The translations under genes and the position numbers were made by a program. Below the pieces are notes generated by a model that saw only the letters and a list, made by a program, of their open reading frames with translations, was not told the origin of the DNA and did no database searches. DNA of 64,000 nt from Halopenitus salinus (GTDB lineage Archaea; Halobacteriota; Halobacteria; Halobacteriales; Haloferacaceae), in NCBI RefSeq assembly GCF_042662125.1, contig NZ_JBHSXL010000002.1, positions 1 to 64,000 of the forward strand. The letters are read 5' to 3'. Shown piece after piece: positions 33,031 to 41,771 of the stretch (its first letter is position 1; every line of letters begins with the position of its first letter).

Positions 33031-34419
33031 TCAGTGATCGTGATCGTGGTTTGTTATCTGCGGGCTTTGATCAGCAAATTCCGTGGGCTCTTCCTCGAAT
33101 GCCCGCTTACAGGTCTTCGAGCAAAAATAGTACGTCATCCCATCATTGGACGCACTCGGCCCCTCATCGTCGGTCCGCATGCCACACACCGGATCACGAT
33201 ACTGACCTGGTGCGCCGATTCCACGTCGGTAGACATACAGGAGGAACCCGGAGAGCGCGAAGGCGATAATATTGAGGTAGAACGTGTAGTTGAGCTCGAA
33301 GTACGTCTGTTCGGTCGCCGTCTCGCCACCGGCCAGATCTGGTACGATGCCGAGGGCGTCGAACAGCAACTCCATGAGGAAGCCAGTGAACGCCATCGTC
33401 ACGAAGAAGACGCCAAGGATGTACAGCATGATCTTCCAGCCGTAGTACTTCCGGTAGACGTTCAGCACGGGCACGGTGATGAGGTCGGCGTAGACGAACG
33501 CGATGATCCCGGCGAAGCTGACGCCACCGCCCCACAGCGCGACGGCGAACGGGACGTTGCCCATACTGCCGACGAAACTGAGGACGGCGATGATGACGCC
33601 CATGACGGCGTTCTCGGCAGTCACGAGCAGGCCGTCGCCCTGAATGAACAGCGTGTTCCACACCCACTGCGGGACGAAGACGATGACGAACCCAGAAATA
33701 AGGAAGCCGGCGACGATGTCTTTCCAGATCATCGACCACTCCTTGCGGTACTGATTCCCGACCTTGTACCAGCCACCCCACGACAGCAACTCGTCACGCC
33801 ACCCGCCGCTACTCGACGTCTCCTGGCGATAGGTCTCCATACAGCCCTCCGAGCAGAATTTGAGCGTCTCACCGCCGTCGGTCGTGAGCGTGTACTCGTC
33901 TTTCCCCTCCATCCCGCAGGTGGGATCTTCCGTGACGCCCGCCTGGCGGTCGCGCTCGTTGAGCTTCTCGCGGACTTCGTTAAACAGGTTTTCGGGAAGC
34001 GTGAGGTGGACGATGGCGGCCATGACGGCGATGAGAATCAGGCCGCCGAGCAGTTCCGCGACGAGGAACTCCCAGCCAAGCAGGATGAGAATCATCAGCC
34101 CTAGTTCGACGATGAGGTTCGTCGACGCGAACATGAACGCGAGGAAGTTCACCGCGTGCGCCCCCTTCTTGAACAGGCCCTTCCCGATGGCGACGGCGCC
34201 GAAACTACAGCCACTGCTTGCTGCTCCGAACACAGTCGCCTTGGTAAGTCCAGTTAGATCGCCCTCACCCAGCACCTGTGCCATCCGCTCCTTCGAGACG
34301 TAGACCTGGACGAGACTCGTAATCGTGAGGCCCATGATGATCGCCCACGCCGCCGTCCAGAGAAATCCGACACCGATACGAAGGGATTCAAGAACTCCGT
34401 CGATTATCGTCGCCTGCAT
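33031..34419 (-). CDS. permease (ArsP/UPF0718-like) with two YHS/TRASH-like metal modules
   Basis: A 462-aa membrane protein with eight or more helices in two halves, like the ArsP_1 (UPF0718) permeases. Between the halves and at the C-terminus lie two Cys modules of YHS/TRASH type: DPTCGMEGKDEY ... KFCSEGCMETY (about residues 170-200) and DPVCGMRTDDEG ... YYFCSKTCKRAF (about 425-452), ending NHDHDH. The first helix region contains SSGCSFGAVAIGKG, the permease signature. YHS/TRASH modules bind metals, so a metal or metalloid substrate is likely; copper is favoured by context. It has its own promoter region. Confidence 0.88.
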   Translation of the reverse strand: MQATIIDGVLESLRIGVGFLWTAAWAIIMGLTITSLVQVYVSKERMAQVLGEGDLTGLTKATVFGAASSGCSFGAVAIGKGLFKKGAHAVNFLAFMFASTNLIVELGLMILILLGWEFLVAELLGGLILIAVMAAIVHLTLPENLFNEVREKLNERDRQAGVTEDPTCGMEGKDEYTLTTDGGETLKFCSEGCMETYRQETSSSGGWRDELLSWGGWYKVGNQYRKEWSMIWKDIVAGFLISGFVIVFVPQWVWNTLFIQGDGLLVTAENAVMGVIIAVLSFVGSMGNVPFAVALWGGGVSFAGIIAFVYADLITVPVLNVYRKYYGWKIMLYILGVFFVTMAFTGFLMELLFDALGIVPDLAGGETATEQTYFELNYTFYLNIIAFALSGFLLYVYRRGIGAPGQYRDPVCGMRTDDEGPSASNDGMTYYFCSKTCKRAFEEEPTEFADQSPQITNHDHDH

Positions 34420-34747
34420 AGGTGTATCATTGTAGGGATCATCTATTGCGGTTTTGGTTAGAATATACTGCCTATGAGGGTATCAGTACTATGGCATCGT
34501 AACCGTCGGCCATAGATGATCTATCGTGAAGAGGGGAAAACATTGCAAACCTCCACAAGCTCCACGGAATCCGACTTCAGATTCAAAAGGGGAATCTGAT
34601 TAAATCACGCCGACGTATTAGAGGCTAATGGGACCAGTAGAGACCGATGATATCCCAAATGAGGGGAACACCACCTGGAAGAACAGCCTTCGCCGGCCTG
34701 CTCGGTTGTCCAGTACGGTAACTGTCACATCCACTTCCTAATTTACG
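34420..34747. other. non-coding stretch between permease and amidohydrolase
   Basis: A 328-base gap between divergent genes. A 37-codon frame at 34628-34741 is open but has no family features. Promoters for both neighbours must lie here. Confidence 0.4.
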
Positions 34748-36214
34748 ATGGCTGTCGATCTGGCAATCCATGATGCACTCGTTCTCACAGCCGACGAGCG
34801 GAACCGCCTGTACGAGCGCGGCACAGTATGCATCACCGATGGCTGTATCGAAGAAGTCCGACCATCACGTGCAGGAGACGGAGAATTAGAAGCATCCACC
34901 GTTATCGACGGGAACGGGAAACTGGTGATGCCGGGGTTGGTGAACGCCCACACGCACCTGGAGATGACACCGCTCATCGGTGCGTTTAGCGAACTCGAGC
35001 TGACGGAGATGCTCGGGAGTGGGACGGCCTTGTTTAACAGACTAGGGAACGGCGAATTCGAGTACCTCGTCGAGGCAGGCGTCGAGCTCGCAGCGCTCAA
35101 TTTCCTCCTGGGCGGTGTCACGACCGTGAACTCCATGGACGCACGGCCTGCCGCAGGTGCGGAGACGTTCGGGGAAGCAGGGCTCCGCGGATTTTTCGGC
35201 CCGGCGATCTCGGACCTCTTCTGGGACCAACCAGTCGATCAGCAGTTCGCCCGTGCTCGCGAGTTCGTCGAAACGTACCACGACACGTACGACGGCCGAA
35301 TCAGGGCGACGATCTGCCCGCACGACGACTGGTCGTGTACCCGGCAGCTGTGGGAACGGACCGCATCCCTCGCCGCAGAGTATCCGGACCTGCTCGTCCA
35401 CACGCACTTGCTCGAACTCGAGGAGAGTAACACGATGGCACGAGCGAACGGTGGCGAGGACTCGGTAGGATTGCTCGACGACGTTGGACTCCTGGACGAC
35501 CGACTGGTCGCTGCTCACTTCCGCCTCGGCGACGAAGAGGACATCCAGCGAACCGCCGAGGCGGACGCGGCTGTTGCGCACTGCCCGTCCGTCTTCTGTT
35601 ACTGGAATCCGGACGGGGAGACGCAGTGGACGCCCGTTCCCGAGCTTCGAGCCGCCGGCGTCGACGTCGGAGTAGGGATTGACGACCACTACTGGCACGA
35701 CTCGTACAGCATGTTCGGTGAAGCGCGGCAAGCTCGGCTGGCGGCAAATCTCAAGCGTTCAGCCGGGCAGTTCGACTCGATGGAACTGATACGAATGCCC
35801 ACTATCGAGGGCGCACGCGCGCTGGGGATGGGCGACGAGATCGGCAGTATCGAAGCGGGAAAGCGCGCGGATATTATCCTCCTCGACGTCGACAAACCGA
35901 AGTTCACGCCACTGACCAACGTTCCCGCACACGTCGTGAACAACGCGGTCCCGGCCGACGTCGAGACAGTGATCGTTGACGGCGACGTCGTCCTCCGGAA
36001 TGGTGTGCCCGAGACAATGGACTCGGACGACGTGCGACAGCGAGTAAATCAGGCTGTCGAACGCTTCATGGACGAGACAGGCTGGGAGTTAGACATTGGT
36101 GGTAGTGAACCGCCGACCAGCATCGAGACTGTACGGGACCTCCCAAAGCGTGGCCCTGCGCGACTCCTGACTCGCCTCGCGATGCAATCCGCGCGTGATC
36201 GGTTCTCCTTCTAA
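34748..36214 (+). CDS. metal-dependent amidohydrolase (cytosine/adenosine deaminase-like group)
   Basis: A 488-aa protein of the amidohydrolase superfamily. Metal ligands are visible: HTH in GLVNAHTHLEM (about residue 68), His in LLVHTHLLELEE, His in VAAHFRLGD, and Asp in GIDDHYWHD. The C-terminal composite beta domain (IEAGKRADIILLDVDKP) is typical of the ATZ/TRZ and SAH-deaminase-like branch. It hydrolyses an amino or halogen group from a heterocycle by family knowledge; the substrate is unknown. Single gene, with decayed genes downstream. Confidence 0.85.
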   Translation: MAVDLAIHDALVLTADERNRLYERGTVCITDGCIEEVRPSRAGDGELEASTVIDGNGKLVMPGLVNAHTHLEMTPLIGAFSELELTEMLGSGTALFNRLGNGEFEYLVEAGVELAALNFLLGGVTTVNSMDARPAAGAETFGEAGLRGFFGPAISDLFWDQPVDQQFARAREFVETYHDTYDGRIRATICPHDDWSCTRQLWERTASLAAEYPDLLVHTHLLELEESNTMARANGGEDSVGLLDDVGLLDDRLVAAHFRLGDEEDIQRTAEADAAVAHCPSVFCYWNPDGETQWTPVPELRAAGVDVGVGIDDHYWHDSYSMFGEARQARLAANLKRSAGQFDSMELIRMPTIEGARALGMGDEIGSIEAGKRADIILLDVDKPKFTPLTNVPAHVVNNAVPADVETVIVDGDVVLRNGVPETMDSDDVRQRVNQAVERFMDETGWELDIGGSEPPTSIETVRDLPKRGPARLLTRLAMQSARDRFSF

Positions 36215-36243
36215 GACCCTGCCAGCGTAGGGGTGGTTCCCCC

Positions 36244-36600
36244 TCAGGAATTTCTGTGGGCGCGAACGAACGCACGTCGCAGGACGGTCAGAAGAACGTA
36301 CGTCTCGTACTTCTGGGTCTGGCAGTGCTCGCAGGGCTGCATATCCTCGACGATCTCCTCAATAGCGTCGTCGTACTCGTCGGTGAGCGTAGTGAGCGCG
36401 TCCGTGATCTGGGGCTGGGCAGCGTCGATCATCTCCTCGACGGCGGCGTCGGCCGAATCTGGTAGTGAGTACGAGAGGACGATCGTGTTCGCGTGGTAGT
36501 ACTTCGTCGTCCCACCACGCCCCTCCTCGAAGCGAACGACGTCGACGAGGCCCGCATCCCGGAGCTCGTTGATGTGATGGCGGACCGTGTTCTCCGTCCA
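36244..36600 (-). pseudogene. winged-helix regulator fragment, N-terminus lost
   Basis: The minus-strand frame ending at 36244 stays open to about 36600 and encodes the recognition part of an ArsR-like winged helix (WTENTVRHHINELRDAGLV, then GGTTKYYHAN) followed by a helical tail with CEHCQTQ. No start codon or first helix is present: at 36600-36603 the sequence switches to a family B DNA polymerase fragment on the other strand. Only an internal ATG at 36432 remains. The original gene was cut by a rearrangement. Confidence 0.8.
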
Positions 36601-36602
36601 GT

Positions 36603-37439
36603 AACGCGAAGTTCGGCCGCATCGAGTGCCACGAGGCGATCAACGCGTTCGCTCGCGAGATCCTGCTGGCGGCGAAACAACGGCTGGAAGCCGGCGGCTG
36701 GCGCGTCGTCCACGGCATCGTCGACTCCATCTGGGTGACGCCGGACCCCGACGTCGACGACGAGGACCGCGAAGACCTCGAAACGCTCGCGACGGCAATC
36801 ACCGAGCGCGTTGAGATTCGGCTCGAACACGAAGCCCACTACGACTGGGTGGCGTTCGTCCCACAACGCGAGAGTGACGCCGGCGCACTGACGAAGTACT
36901 TCGGGAAGGTCGCCGGCGACGACAACTTCAAAATCAGAGGCATCGAAGCCCGGCAGCGCTCAACCCCGCCGTTCATCGAGGCCGTCCAGTTGGACTGTCT
37001 CGACCGGCTCGATGCCACGCGGTCACCGGACGCGGTGCTCGGACGGCTCGAACGCGCAATCGACGACCTGCAGGCGGGCAACGTAGCAGTAGAGCGGCTC
37101 GTCGAGCGGAACCGTGTCTCCAAGCCGCTGGACGGCTACGCACAGAACACCCAGAACGTGGCCGCCTTGAAGCGAGCCCGCCAGCAGGATCTGGCAGTCC
37201 ACCCGGGCCAGGATATCGAGTACGTGGTCGTCGACGACGAGAAAGCCTCGCGAGACCGGGTCGCCCTCGCCCACGAAGCGATCGAGACCTACGACGCCGC
37301 GTACTACGAGACGCAGCTGGTCAGAGCGGTCGAGAGCGTGCTGTTGCCGCTGGGCTGGGACCGAACGGCGATTCAGCGGGAACTCGCGGCAACCCGAGAA
37401 CCCCCCTTGTCCGCCTTCAGCGAAGCCGGTGACGAGTAA
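36603..37439 (+). pseudogene. family B DNA polymerase, C-terminal fragment
   Basis: About 278 codons matching the C-terminal third of haloarchaeal PolB: NAKFGRIECHEAINAFAREI (start of palm region), HGIVDSIWVTP (equivalent of the YGDTDS catalytic motif, here with the second Asp kept), then thumb sequence ending at the TAA at 37439. The exonuclease and N-terminal parts are missing, and no native start exists; the fragment begins at the junction with the HTH fragment. Plasmid-type PolB genes are common in haloarchaeal accessory replicons. Confidence 0.8.
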
Positions 37440-37751
37440 CCGACATCATCGACCGGCCGGCGGCCTGTTGGTGAATCGGGACGGCTACGTGAGCCACATA
37501 CGCCTCGACAAGCATACTCGATACGAATACAACCCGTCGGGAGTTGAGACGGGACCCAACAGAACGCAGTGGTTCATGAACGGAACTCGAGGTGCGGACG
37601 GGTTACTGGAATCGGGGAGAACAGTCACCGGCAACGGGTTTGCGTGCTTCCAGATACGGAATTTGGAATGCTTCGGAACGGGTGGACGACGGCTGTGCGG
37701 GTCCAGCGGGAAAGAATAACGAGGAGGTAGTTCAATAACCCTACACGCAAT
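37440..37751. other. no supported gene
   Basis: About 310 bases after the polymerase fragment. An open frame crosses it but has unusual composition and no family features, so I do not call it. The last 20 bases contain GAGGAGGTAG and the leader of the PadR gene. Confidence 0.4.
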
Positions 37752-38024
37752 ATGTACGACCTCACAGGATTCCAGCGCGACCTCCTCTACGGTGTCGCCG
37801 GACTGGAGGCACCACATGGGCTGGCCATCAAAGACGAACTGGAGGAGTACTACGAATCGGAGATCCATCACGGGCGCCTCTACCCGAACCTCGATACCCT
37901 TGTTGACAAAGGCCTTCTCGACAAGGGAGAACGCGACCAGCGAACGAACGTCTATACAGTGACTCGGCGGGGCGCACGGGAAATTTCGGCCCGGCGTGAA
38001 TGGGAGAATCAGTACATCGATTGA
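37752..38024 (+). CDS. PadR-family winged-helix regulator, copy 2
   Basis: A 90-aa PadR-type regulator, MYDLTGFQRDLLYGVAGLEA..., with the GRLYPNLDTLV recognition block and the RTNVYTVTRRGAREI wing. It is about 75 per cent identical by eye to the protein at 5946-6242, differing mainly at the C-terminus. It stands just left of the replication origin, so it may regulate plasmid functions, but no target is visible. The start is supported by GAGGAGG about 30 bases upstream only weakly. Confidence 0.88.
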   Translation: MYDLTGFQRDLLYGVAGLEAPHGLAIKDELEEYYESEIHHGRLYPNLDTLVDKGLLDKGERDQRTNVYTVTRRGAREISARREWENQYID

Positions 38025-38190
38025 GCGGCAGAGCTCCCAGCGCGTCGAGCCCGGGAGAGTAGACACGGGATGGGGTACCTGCAGGCTGGTTACACCTCGG
38101 TACTACCGGCTCCATCACGAACCCACCGTGGGATCCGACTGCGAGGCCGGGAAAACGTGGATCGTCTTCCGCGACGGCCGTGACAACAGT

Positions 38191-38230
38191 TTAACCAACA
38201 CGGCTTCGATGACGGGATGGTGTTGGTTAA
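38191..38230. repeat. inverted repeat TTAACCAACA/TGTTGGTTAA, copy 2
   Basis: Perfect 10-bp arms at 38191-38200 and 38221-38230 with a 20-base spacer. It lies 15 bases left of the first origin repeat, so it belongs to the origin region. Same arms as copies at 2798-2841 and 41579-41618. Confidence 0.8.
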
Positions 38231-38244
38231 CTGGGCTGGAGAGA

Positions 38245-38934
38245 CCCCTCTATCGATGTGTTCCACGTGAGAGGTCCTCACGAATAGATTGACTGAACGG
38301 ATCTTCAGAGGAGTGGTGCTCAGGGAGGACGGCAGAAGCGGAAACACACACCCCTCTATCGATGTGTTCAGAATACAGCCGGACGACCGAACGACCGAGC
38401 AACGGACGGATATCGGTGGTGGCGAGGGTGATCTGGGCCGTATGCGCCGTGCCGGAGCCGCTGCGGGATACGTTCACCAACACAAACTGAACGGGGAATA
38501 CGTCGGATAGCCGAGGACAGATACCACCGGTTGCAGGACACTTCGAACACTTCGATAGAGGTGTGTGTGTGTGTTTGTTCTAGAAAGCTAGAAGAGAAGA
38601 AGAAGAGAAGAAGAGAAAACACCGGCTTTTCGGAGTGTAGCACTTCTTGGAACTGTCTTGTTGGCTGCTGTTTCATGGAGTATCAGGGCGAAGGAACCGA
38701 TTTCCATTGAGTTTGAATTTGGCGGAACTGCTCAACGATGCTCTCACGTTGTACGCCTCGAACACATCGATAGAGGGGTGTGTCTGTTGGTATCGGGATC
38801 GTGGGAGTCGGTCCGAGGGGTCTCCGAACACATCGTCAGGCGCGTCAGGAAATCAGTGCCAGACAGAATCGTACTGGTGCAATCGCCGGGAATGCACCAC
38901 TCACTCTCCGATTTACACTTCGATAGGGGTGGGG
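38245..38934. repeat. origin repeats left of orc1, five copies
   Basis: Five copies of an iteron-like motif, core CCCCTCTATCGATGTGTT. Two are in the forward direction (38245-38262 and 38351-38368) and three reversed (38546-38563 AACACTTCGATAGAGGTG; 38761-38778 AACACATCGATAGAGGGG; 38915-38934, more diverged). Each has a palindromic ATCGAT-like core and a C/G run on one side, as in archaeal origin recognition boxes. They face towards each other across a GT repeat and a purine tract. Confidence 0.88.
38561..38619. other. GT repeat and purine tract, possible unwinding region of the origin
   Basis: A run of seven GT units at 38561-38574 is followed by a nearly pure purine tract at 38591-38619 (GAAGAGAAGAAGAAGAG...). 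It lies between the forward and reversed origin repeats. Such low-complexity, strand-asymmetric tracts can be easily unwound; the role is inferred from position. Confidence 0.5.
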
Positions 38935-38968
38935 AAGGTTTTTACTTCTCCTCTGTATGGGGTCGTAC

Positions 38969-40399
38969 ATGGGCACTGACGACTCCGAGGGGTCCCCACC
39001 CGATCCGGAGTCTCGAGACGACGCTACGCAAACGGATTTCTCCACAGGGTCTCCTGCGGCCGACCAAGCGTCCGACACAGCCACCGATGCGGATAACGAG
39101 ACCGACTCCCAGTCGATCGAGGACATGCTCCTCGAGTTTGACGAGCAAGACGGCCTCATCCACGATCGCTCCCTGCTCGACCCCAACTACGTCGTCGAAG
39201 AAGACCGCATTGTCGGGCGGGACGAACAACTCCAGGAAGTCACCAAGATGCTGCGCGTCGCACTCGGCGACAACCGGCCACCGAACCTCTTCCTCTATGG
39301 CCCGTCCGGCACGGGGAAGTCACTCATCACGAAAGCCGTCTGCAAGAATATTAGTCGCATCTGCAAGTCCCGAAACATCCGATTCGGGACGATCGAAGTC
39401 AACTGCCAGGACCTGGATACGCTCGGCGTCGCGGTCTACGAGCTCGCCCAACAAGCTGCAGACGAGGCCGGCGTGGACGTCGAAGTCCCGAAACACGGCG
39501 TAGCGACGAAAGAGAAATGGGACGAACTCTACCGCATCGTCAACGAGCACTTCGACTCCGTCGTGTTCGTCCTCGACGAACTGGACATGCTCGTCGGCCG
39601 CCGGGACAAGCAAGATCCCGCGTTCTCCCGGCTGCTGTACCAGCTGTCACGCGCCGGCGCCGACGACGACCTCACCGCGTACATCTCCGTGGTCGCCATC
39701 TCGAACGACACGAAGATGATGGAATCCGTCGGCAGTCGCGCACTTAGTTCGTTCACGCCCGAAGACGTCCATTTCGACGACTACGACGCGAACCAGTTGC
39801 AGGCGATTCTCCGCCGCCGCCAGGATGCGTTCCACGACGGCGTCGTCGAGGAGGAAGTGATCCCGCTGGCAGCGGCCTTCGCCGCCCAAACCCACGGTGA
39901 CGCACGGAAAGCGATTGACTTGATGCGTGTTGCCGGTGAGCTCGCCGAGCGGGACGGCGACGAGCGGGTGCGCGAAGAACACGTGCGGCAAGCGCAGGAC
40001 AAAGTCGAGAAAAATCGCGTCCTCGAGGTCGTCCGCGGCATCAGCACCCAAAAGAAACTCTGCTTGTATGCCACGGCGGCCGTCGCCGCGGAGACGGCCA
40101 ACGGGACTGCTCGCAGTACGACCGGCTACCGAGTGTATCAGTACCTGACCGACTCGATCAATTCGGACCAGTACCAACAGGAGTCGTACGTGAACAAAAT
40201 GAAGGAACTGACGACGTACTCCCTCGTGGACTTCGAGCGTCGGAGCCACGGCCCCAGCTCCGGCATGTTCCTCGAGTTCCAGTTCGGCGAACGACCGGAA
40301 ACCATCTTGGAAACGCTGCGTGAGGACTCTCGCCTCGAGATGGTTTCCGATAACGAGGTCCAGTCGGTCGTCAAATCACAGGTCCGGAACGAAACCTGA
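38969..40399 (+). CDS. orc1: Orc1/Cdc6 replication initiator
   Basis: A 476-aa archaeal Orc1/Cdc6 protein that binds origin boxes and loads the MCM helicase. It has an acidic N-terminal tail of about 60 residues, an AAA+ ATPase with Walker A GPSGTGKS (111-118) and Walker B VFVLDELD (ending about 206), a sensor region (SVVAISNDTKMMESV) and a C-terminal winged helix (residues about 340-420). I chose the ATG at 38969 because a TATA-like TTTTTACT about 27 bases upstream would start transcription there; an ATG at 38957 is in frame. It is flanked on both sides by origin repeats. Confidence 0.95.
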   Translation: MGTDDSEGSPPDPESRDDATQTDFSTGSPAADQASDTATDADNETDSQSIEDMLLEFDEQDGLIHDRSLLDPNYVVEEDRIVGRDEQLQEVTKMLRVALGDNRPPNLFLYGPSGTGKSLITKAVCKNISRICKSRNIRFGTIEVNCQDLDTLGVAVYELAQQAADEAGVDVEVPKHGVATKEKWDELYRIVNEHFDSVVFVLDELDMLVGRRDKQDPAFSRLLYQLSRAGADDDLTAYISVVAISNDTKMMESVGSRALSSFTPEDVHFDDYDANQLQAILRRRQDAFHDGVVEEEVIPLAAAFAAQTHGDARKAIDLMRVAGELAERDGDERVREEHVRQAQDKVEKNRVLEVVRGISTQKKLCLYATAAVAAETANGTARSTTGYRVYQYLTDSINSDQYQQESYVNKMKELTTYSLVDFERRSHGPSSGMFLEFQFGERPETILETLREDSRLEMVSDNEVQSVVKSQVRNET

Positions 40400-40440
40400 C
40401 CCCGCTGCCCGCCGGTGCACATCGGACCCGTCTGGAGACA

Positions 40441-40763
40441 CCCCTCTATCGATGTGTGTCTGCGAACGGCCCACACGGCCTCCAGACGGAGTAATCCGCA
40501 GCTCTCGGCGCACGGCCGCCGCCCAACCGACGACCAACCATCACACACCTCTATCGATATGTAATTCACCGATAGAGTCGCTTTACCCGTCGAAATAAGG
40601 ATAATCCGCTGCGATCACATTCAATCGATACCGTGGTATTGTTCCGGTATTTCCCCGAGGAGCTGGCTCACTGGAATCTCTGTGCCGGGACTCACGGCAC
40701 ACACCTCTATCGATGTGTTCACCGATACAGATTCGAGGGATCCCACCCCGCTATCGATGTGTT
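40441..40763. repeat. origin repeats right of orc1, four copies
   Basis: Four forward copies of the CCCCTCTATCGATGTGTT-type motif: 40441-40458, about 40544-40563 (ATATGT variant), 40701-40719 and 40745-40763 (CCCCGCTATCGATGTGTT). All have the same orientation, unlike the mixed left set. With the left set they bracket orc1 and define the origin. Confidence 0.87.
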
Positions 40764-41240
40764 CGGCGCCTCGGCCGTTCCCCCGCCGCGCACAGATCGC
40801 CATGCCCGTCTGGCAATACTCTCGCGTGCTGTTCACCGAAGGAATGCCTCACCGAAGGAATGCCGAATGAGAACGGGGGTGTTCCACCAACCGGGTATCC
40901 GACCCCAATCAAACACTGATCGAGAACGGTGACGCGAAGAGCTTCAGCGAGCACCACGTCGATGCTTGGTGATCGTGGGCGCGTACCTCGGTGGGCTTGA
41001 TTCCGTTCGGTCTGGGTTTGGTTGGGGGCGGGCAGCTACCGGGTGCATCAATTAGGTCCGGCTATCGTCATCGGGAGGTCATCTGTACTTTGGGCAGCCA
41101 GCTGGATGTCGAGGCCGAACTCTCGATCCGGCAGAACCATGGGCGGGTGATTCGATGGCGGCGTCGACTCCCTCGACCATCGACTGAGACTGGGTGGCGA
41201 ACCGTCGGAAACGTGGATGGGTGGCTTCCCTCTTCGAGTG
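40764..41240. other. non-coding right flank of the origin, with a 16-bp tandem duplication
   Basis: About 480 bases without a supported gene. TCACCGAAGGAATGCC occurs twice in direct contact (40833-40848 and 40849-40864). The rest is GC-rich with no clear structure. Confidence 0.5.
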
Positions 41241-41564
41241 TTACTCGTCCGGGTTGACCGGGCCTTTGTACTGAGAGCGAATCTTCTCCCCATCTCGCCA
41301 CTGCCAGTAGTAGTAGCGGTTGTTGTTGATCTCCTTGATCGTAATCGTCGCTTTGGGAGGGACGTCGTCCGGGAGGTCGTCGGGCCGGTCCTCCACGTCT
41401 TCCTGGTCTACTGACTCCTCGAGACGCGCCTCACGGTCCTTGTGTTCGGCGAGCGCTTCGGCGTACGTTGCAACGTCTCGGAGCTGGTCCGAGGTCGCCT
41501 CGTTGAGCGTGGTGACGAGTTCCGTCGGAAGGTTCGCCGGTGGGGTCGGGGGTTCGTCGGACAT
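41241..41564 (-). CDS. DUF6788-like protein
   Basis: A 107-aa protein with an N-terminal helical part (LPTELVTTLNEATSDQLRDV), an acidic linker and a C-terminal beta region rich in Tyr and Trp (KEINNNRYYYWQWRDGEKI), the pattern of the DUF6788 family of haloarchaeal plasmids and mobile elements. The ATG at 41564 has GAGGAG as ribosome-binding site. The inverted repeat TTAACCAACA/TGTTGGTTAA starts 15 bases upstream and encloses the likely TATA box (AATATTA), so the gene is probably controlled by whatever binds that repeat. Confidence 0.7.
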   Translation of the reverse strand: MSDEPPTPPANLPTELVTTLNEATSDQLRDVATYAEALAEHKDREARLEESVDQEDVEDRPDDLPDDVPPKATITIKEINNNRYYYWQWRDGEKIRSQYKGPVNPDE

Positions 41565-41578
41565 GGGCTCCTCTCGAA

Positions 41579-41618
41579 TTAACCAACACGAGCACATCTC
41601 CATAATATTGTTGGTTAA
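41579..41618. promoter_or_regulatory. inverted repeat TTAACCAACA/TGTTGGTTAA, copy 3, overlapping a promoter
   Basis: Perfect 10-bp arms at 41579-41588 and 41609-41618, 20-base spacer. The spacer contains AATATTATGG (minus strand), a plausible TATA box for the DUF6788 gene, so this copy looks like an operator. Confidence 0.7.
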
Positions 41619-41771
41619 GACGATGGGGCAGTTCTCGTGCCTGCTGACCGCAGCCCTTCTCGAAACCTCTCCGTGAACACCCGGTGGCCATGACACACCC
41701 GTCTCTGGCTTCGTGACCGTTTTACGCAAATCCATCAAGAATCGTCGGACGCACAAATCTGAAAATGAAAC

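Noticed and set aside
34628..34741. 37-codon open frame before the amidohydrolase
   Set aside because: Opens with ATG and ends just before the next gene but shows no ribosome-binding site, no family features and biased Thr/Ser end; not enough to call.
37429..37719. Open frame of 96 codons after the polymerase fragment
   Set aside because: Overlaps the polymerase end, has atypical composition and resembles no haloarchaeal protein I know.
38191..40763. Repeats around orc1 considered as a CRISPR array
   Set aside because: Copies lie 100-350 bases apart, in both orientations, with no regular spacers and no cas genes; they fit origin boxes.
41000..41301. Open frames on both strands right of the origin
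   Set aside because: Arg/Ser-rich translations typical of GC-rich non-coding DNA, with no homology pattern.
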